Source: Myxococcales bacterium
GTDB taxonomy: Bacteria; Myxococcota_A; Polyangia; Polyangiales; JADJMO01
Length of the DNA: 8,020 nucleotides
NCBI GenBank assembly: GCA_021783935.1
Contig: JAJXTK010000283.1
Location: forward strand, 1 to 8,020
Direction of reading: 5' to 3'
A program made the translations under genes and the position numbers. Numbering within the stretch: position 1 is the first letter of the stretch; the number at the start of each line of letters is the position of its first letter. The notes beneath the pieces are model-generated. The model did no database searches and was not told where the DNA came from. It saw only the letters and a program-made list of their open reading frames with translations. Below are positions 5,466 to 8,020 of this stretch, in pieces.

Positions 5466-6467
5466 CTAGCGGGCTGTCGACCACAGCCTGCTGACGGTCG
5501 CAATTTCCCCGGCCCGCTTCTCGACGGCCCCCTGGGCGCGCCGGCGCAGCGCACGCACGAGGAGCGCGAGCCCGAACGCGGCCGAGGTCGACGGCGTCGA
5601 GCGATCGCGCCGCGCGAGCTCGCAGCCGCCTCCGCCGCCGACCGTCCACCCACGGGTCGCGTCCGCCTGCGGCGTGAGCGCGGAGGGGACCACCTCGATC
5701 GCCGCGTCGCAGCTGGCGTCCGGGGGGACGCACTCTGGACACGGCTCGTCGAGCCGCCCCTCGCGGACCCTGGCGAGCCAGGCGGCGTGCGCATCCACGC
5801 GCGTCGCCAGTGAGGGGGTATCGCACCCGTCGCGTCCGGCGACCACGATGGCGAACAGCCGCTCGGAGAGGAGGACCGCACCCCCTGAGTCGCCGTAGCA
5901 GACGTTCGTCGCGTCATCACCGAGGCGCACGTTGCGCGAGCACGAGGCGCCGAGACGCAGCGAAGCCGACTCGCGCGTGCCCGCCGACGTCGGGTCGAAG
6001 GCGCTCGTCCGGCCGAACCCCACGATCGTGACCTCGCGTCCGCTCGGCCCCTGGTCCCCGATCGGCGCGGCCATGGCGATCGGCGTCGCCGGCACTGGCC
6101 CGTCGAGTTCGAGCGCCGCGAGATCGGTGCCGCCGGGCGCGTCCGCGTCGCTGCCTTGGGCCGTCGGGTAGAGGGCCACTCGCCGGACGCCGAAGATCCT
6201 CTCGGGCGCAGACGCGCTCGCGCCAAGGGTCACCGACAAGTCCTGTGGACTCGCGCCCCACGTGCAGTGCCCCGCGGTGAGCGCGATCGTCGGCGCGACG
6301 AGCACCGCGCTGCAGGTGCCGCCGTCTCTGCGCAGCAGCCCGAGCACGGCGGGGTGCTCCGCGTCGAGCGCACCACCGACGATGCGCGACGCTCGCTTCT
6401 CGGTCGGCTCCGCGTCGGCCGAGCAAGCCGCGATCCCGAGCACCGCTCCGAGGGCGAGGCGCTTCAT
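5466..6467 (-). CDS. Trypsin-family (S1) serine protease with lipoprotein signal and MYXO-CTERM-like tail
   Basis: This is a 333-residue secreted protease precursor. ATG at 6465-6467 gives signal MKRLALGAVLGIAAC with lipobox IAAC (Cys15); an upstream in-frame start (6534-6536) would add a signal-less Arg/Pro-rich leader and is rejected. A 13-residue propeptide ends at Arg28, before the activation-type N-terminus IVGG (29-32). The triad is His67 (TAGHC), Asp115 (TDLAALEL) and Ser194 (YGDSGG). The Cys52-Cys68 pair matches the conserved chymotrypsin histidine-loop disulfide. The S1 specificity position, six residues before Ser194, is Asn188 rather than trypsin's Asp, so Lys/Arg preference is not assured. 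A Cys/Pro-rich linker follows (about 245-265), then a MYXO-CTERM-like segment (277-310) and an odd 23-residue extension. No Shine-Dalgarno is seen. The gene lies 82 bp downstream of the large lipoprotein gene. Confidence 0.9.
   Translation of the reverse strand: MKRLALGAVLGIAACSADAEPTEKRASRIVGGALDAEHPAVLGLLRRDGGTCSAVLVAPTIALTAGHCTWGASPQDLSVTLGASASAPERIFGVRRVALYPTAQGSDADAPGGTDLAALELDGPVPATPIAMAAPIGDQGPSGREVTIVGFGRTSAFDPTSAGTRESASLRLGASCSRNVRLGDDATNVCYGDSGGAVLLSERLFAIVVAGRDGCDTPSLATRVDAHAAWLARVREGRLDEPCPECVPPDASCDAAIEVVPSALTPQADATRGWTVGGGGGCELARRDRSTPSTSAAFGLALLVRALRRRAQGAVEKRAGEIATVSRLWSTAR
5469..5491 (+). terminator. Hairpin just after the small lipoprotein stop, inside the protease coding tail
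   Basis: Bases 5469-5477 pair with 5483-5491 around a CGACC loop: nine base pairs counting one G-U that forms only in + strand RNA. The core is GGCTGT/ACAGCC. It starts three bases after the TGA at 5463-5465, which suits a terminator for the + strand gene. No T-tract follows directly. It overlaps the last codons of the - strand protease gene. Confidence 0.42.
5538..5639 (-). other. MYXO-CTERM-like sorting signal in the protease
   Basis: Residues 277-310 read GGGGGC, a polar spacer with RRDR, a short hydrophobic stretch (AAFGLALLV) and RRR. This order (Gly-Cys, membrane segment, Arg cluster) matches the MYXO-CTERM type of C-terminal signal, which in Myxococcota is processed by myxosortases with anchoring through the Cys. 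The hydrophobic part is short and broken by Arg, and 23 residues follow the Arg cluster where such proteins normally end. Confidence 0.5.
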
Positions 6468-6496
6468 TTCGAAGAGGAGTAGCAGCCCGGACGCGC

Positions 6497-6523
6497 GGAA
6501 GCCCGCGTCCTGCGCGGGCCTCC
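6497..6523 (-). terminator. Intercistronic hairpin between the large lipoprotein and protease genes
   Basis: GCCCGCG (6501-6507) and CGCGGGC (6513-6519) form a perfect seven-base-pair stem around a five-base loop. It is extended by GGA/TCC (6497-6499, 6521-6523) across a single mismatch. It lies 26 bp after the large lipoprotein stop and 29 bp before the protease start. It could be a terminator, or an attenuating or mRNA-processing structure within an operon. No T-tract follows on the - strand. Confidence 0.4.
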
Positions 6524-6549
6524 GAGGTGACGGCATCGACGACCGACGT

Positions 6550-8013
6550 CTACTGTTGGAAGTCGCCGCGCTCGAACATCTCGTCCACGGCCGGACTCAG
6601 GCTGCCCGGATACCTCAGCTCCTTGAAGGCGAAGGCGGGCGTGGTGAGGTCGAGCCCGCGGCCGAGACGATGCTGCGTGGTCGCGTACGCGTGCGAGGCG
6701 AGCGACAGGTCGCGGACGGTGAAGGGGCCACTCGCCTGCGCGAGCGCCAGATCCTTCGCGGCGAAGTGCAGCGTCACGGTCGAGGTGCCAGCCTTCAGAT
6801 CGGCGCTGGTCTGCGCGCTCGCGACCGCGTGCTCCGCACCATCGGGGCCCGCGAACACCAGCGTGGCCGCCACGCCGAGCCGATCGTCGAGCACCGACTC
6901 GACACCCACGTCGACGGAGATCTCGTCGATCAGATCGTCTTTCCCGCGCACGATCTGGGGCTGTCGGACCTGTGTCATCCGCGCATGGGCGGGGGCGTAC
7001 CCGAAGCCGCTCTCCATGTCGCGCTCGAACTCGACGCCGTTCACCGTACCGGTCGCCTTCGCGCGCGCGTGCCAGACGCCGATGTACTTGAGATCTGCGC
7101 TCGCGAGGGGGACCTTGGCGACGTAGTGGCCGTTGCCCTTCGCCTCGAAGGTGAGCCCCGACACGCGCTCTCCGTTCGGCAGCTCCACGACGCCGGACAG
7201 GGTCGCGCCATCGATCGGGGTCTCGGCGTCGGTGAGCGTGTAGTCGATCTCGGCGACCTCGCCGAAGCCGTAGTTGAGCGCCGCGGGCGCCGCGCTGAAC
7301 AGAATCTCCGAATTCGGCTGGTCGACATCGATCTCGACCCCCGCGGCGACTGCGGCGGCGGGCAGCTCGATCGTCACGCGCCCGGGCTTGGTGGGCACGT
7401 CGATCGAGAGGATCCTCCGCGAGAGCGACGCCGCGGCCGCCAGGGCGGGCTCCGGCTTCACGATCTCCGCAAGCCGCCCGGTGCCGATGAGGCCGGCAGG
7501 AGCAGCCGTCCTCGAGGGCGCCTCGGCCACGGGGACGTGCGACACGCCGACGACGCTCGCCTCGTCGCGCGCTCGGTCGATCACGCGACCCGACGCGTCG
7601 CGCAGGTGAACGGACGGCAGGTTCGTCTTCGGATCTCGCGTGGTGATGATCACCCTCGCCCCCGCCGGCGCGTCGATTGGCACCGAGACGGTGGTGCCGG
7701 CGCCGGGCGGCACCAGCCTTCCAAACTCCATCCTCGTCGACGGCCGGATCACCGGCTCGAACGTGAACACTCGCTTGGGAAGGCCCGGCGACGAGGCGGC
7801 CAAGAGGGGCTGCGCGATCATGCTCGGAAGCGCGATGGCTACGAGCCGTGAAGGGACGACGTCTCCCCGGACGCGAACTGCGGTCGCGGTGTCGACACGC
7901 TCCGGTCGCGCGACCGCCGTGGTCGGAGCGGTCGGCTCGACCGGGCTCTGGTTGGAGCAGGCCGACGCGAGGACGGTCATGAGCGAGGTGGCCAGGAGCT
8001 TCGCGGTCTTCAT
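6550..8013 (-). CDS. Large beta-rich envelope lipoprotein of unknown function (possibly DUF4785-like)
   Basis: This is a 487-residue protein. The N-terminus MKTAKLLATSLMTVLASAC is a lipoprotein signal with Cys19; the -3 residue is Ala, so the lipobox (ASAC) is less canonical, and +2 Ser favours the outer membrane. Cys19 appears to be the only cysteine. After a Pro/Thr linker (20-40) come about 210 residues of mixed beta character (with PPGAGTTVSVPIDAPAGARV and VHLRDASGRVID). Next is a probable Ig-like domain (about 255-360: DYTLTDAETPIDGATLSG, FEAKGNGHYVAKVPL). The C-terminal beta domain (about 375-487) has the pattern LVFAGPDG, LKAGTSTVTLHF and GPFTVRDLSL. The layout recalls DUF4785-type and other multi-domain beta-sandwich surface proteins; this is recall of style, not a search result. 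No catalytic motif is seen. The start codon is seven bases from the window edge, so upstream signals are not visible. Confidence 0.82.
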   Translation of the reverse strand: MKTAKLLATSLMTVLASACSNQSPVEPTAPTTAVARPERVDTATAVRVRGDVVPSRLVAIALPSMIAQPLLAASSPGLPKRVFTFEPVIRPSTRMEFGRLVPPGAGTTVSVPIDAPAGARVIITTRDPKTNLPSVHLRDASGRVIDRARDEASVVGVSHVPVAEAPSRTAAPAGLIGTGRLAEIVKPEPALAAAASLSRRILSIDVPTKPGRVTIELPAAAVAAGVEIDVDQPNSEILFSAAPAALNYGFGEVAEIDYTLTDAETPIDGATLSGVVELPNGERVSGLTFEAKGNGHYVAKVPLASADLKYIGVWHARAKATGTVNGVEFERDMESGFGYAPAHARMTQVRQPQIVRGKDDLIDEISVDVGVESVLDDRLGVAATLVFAGPDGAEHAVASAQTSADLKAGTSTVTLHFAAKDLALAQASGPFTVRDLSLASHAYATTQHRLGRGLDLTTPAFAFKELRYPGSLSPAVDEMFERGDFQQ

Positions 8014-8020
8014 GTGCTTT

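Noticed and set aside
6468..6536. Upstream start for the serine protease
   Set aside because: It would bury the lipoprotein signal behind 23 residues and run through the intercistronic hairpin.
6262..7851. 529-codon open frame on the + strand across the large lipoprotein and protease genes
   Set aside because: It spans the end of one real - strand gene and most of another and gives Arg/Gly/Asp-rich sequence; the - strand genes have lipoboxes, catalytic motifs and beta patterns.
1..8020. CRISPR arrays, tRNA or rRNA genes, insertion sequences, integrases, toxin-antitoxin or phage-defence modules
   Set aside because: No regular repeat-spacer pattern, tRNA-like fold, transposase motif or terminal inverted repeats were seen; all sizeable coding space is explained by the eight genes listed.

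Overview
This is a strongly GC-rich window with very dense coding and C/G-biased third codon positions, so most genes have long open shadow frames on the other strand. The gene content suggests a myxobacterium (Myxococcota, perhaps a Sandaracinus/Polyangia-type genome). The clues are several lipobox lipoproteins in a row, a trypsin-like protease with a MYXO-CTERM-like Gly-Cys/hydrophobic/Arg tail, and a peptidase-MA-like protein with a single C-terminal membrane anchor. The taxonomic call is inference from gene style; no marker gene is present.

Left half (1-3988, all + strand). Four genes run in one direction with short gaps and may be co-transcribed. They are the 3' part of a membrane-anchored peptidase-MA-like protein (cut by the window edge), a HAD-superfamily hydrolase/mutase, a secreted GH113-like TIM-barrel glycoside hydrolase whose TTG start overlaps the HAD stop, and a class A (type I) DnaJ co-chaperone. 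A hairpin lies in the short convergent gap after dnaJ.

Right half (4041-8013). Four cell-envelope proteins follow, each with an N-terminal lipoprotein-type signal: an alpha/beta-hydrolase esterase (- strand), a small six-cysteine lipoprotein of unknown function (+ strand), a trypsin-family serine protease (- strand) and a 487-residue beta-rich lipoprotein of unknown function (- strand). The esterase and the small lipoprotein diverge from a 174-bp intergenic region. The small lipoprotein and the protease converge with no base between their stop codons. The large lipoprotein lies 82 bp upstream of the protease in the same direction, with a hairpin between them.

I found no tRNA, rRNA, CRISPR array, insertion sequence or integrase, and no convincing new multi-gene system. 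The most notable points are a metalloprotease-like domain whose HExxH motif reads HAVAH, a HAD enzyme with Asn in place of the second motif-I Asp, a protease with possible anchors at both ends, and that protease's C-terminal extension, which runs to the neighbouring stop codon and overlaps a hairpin.
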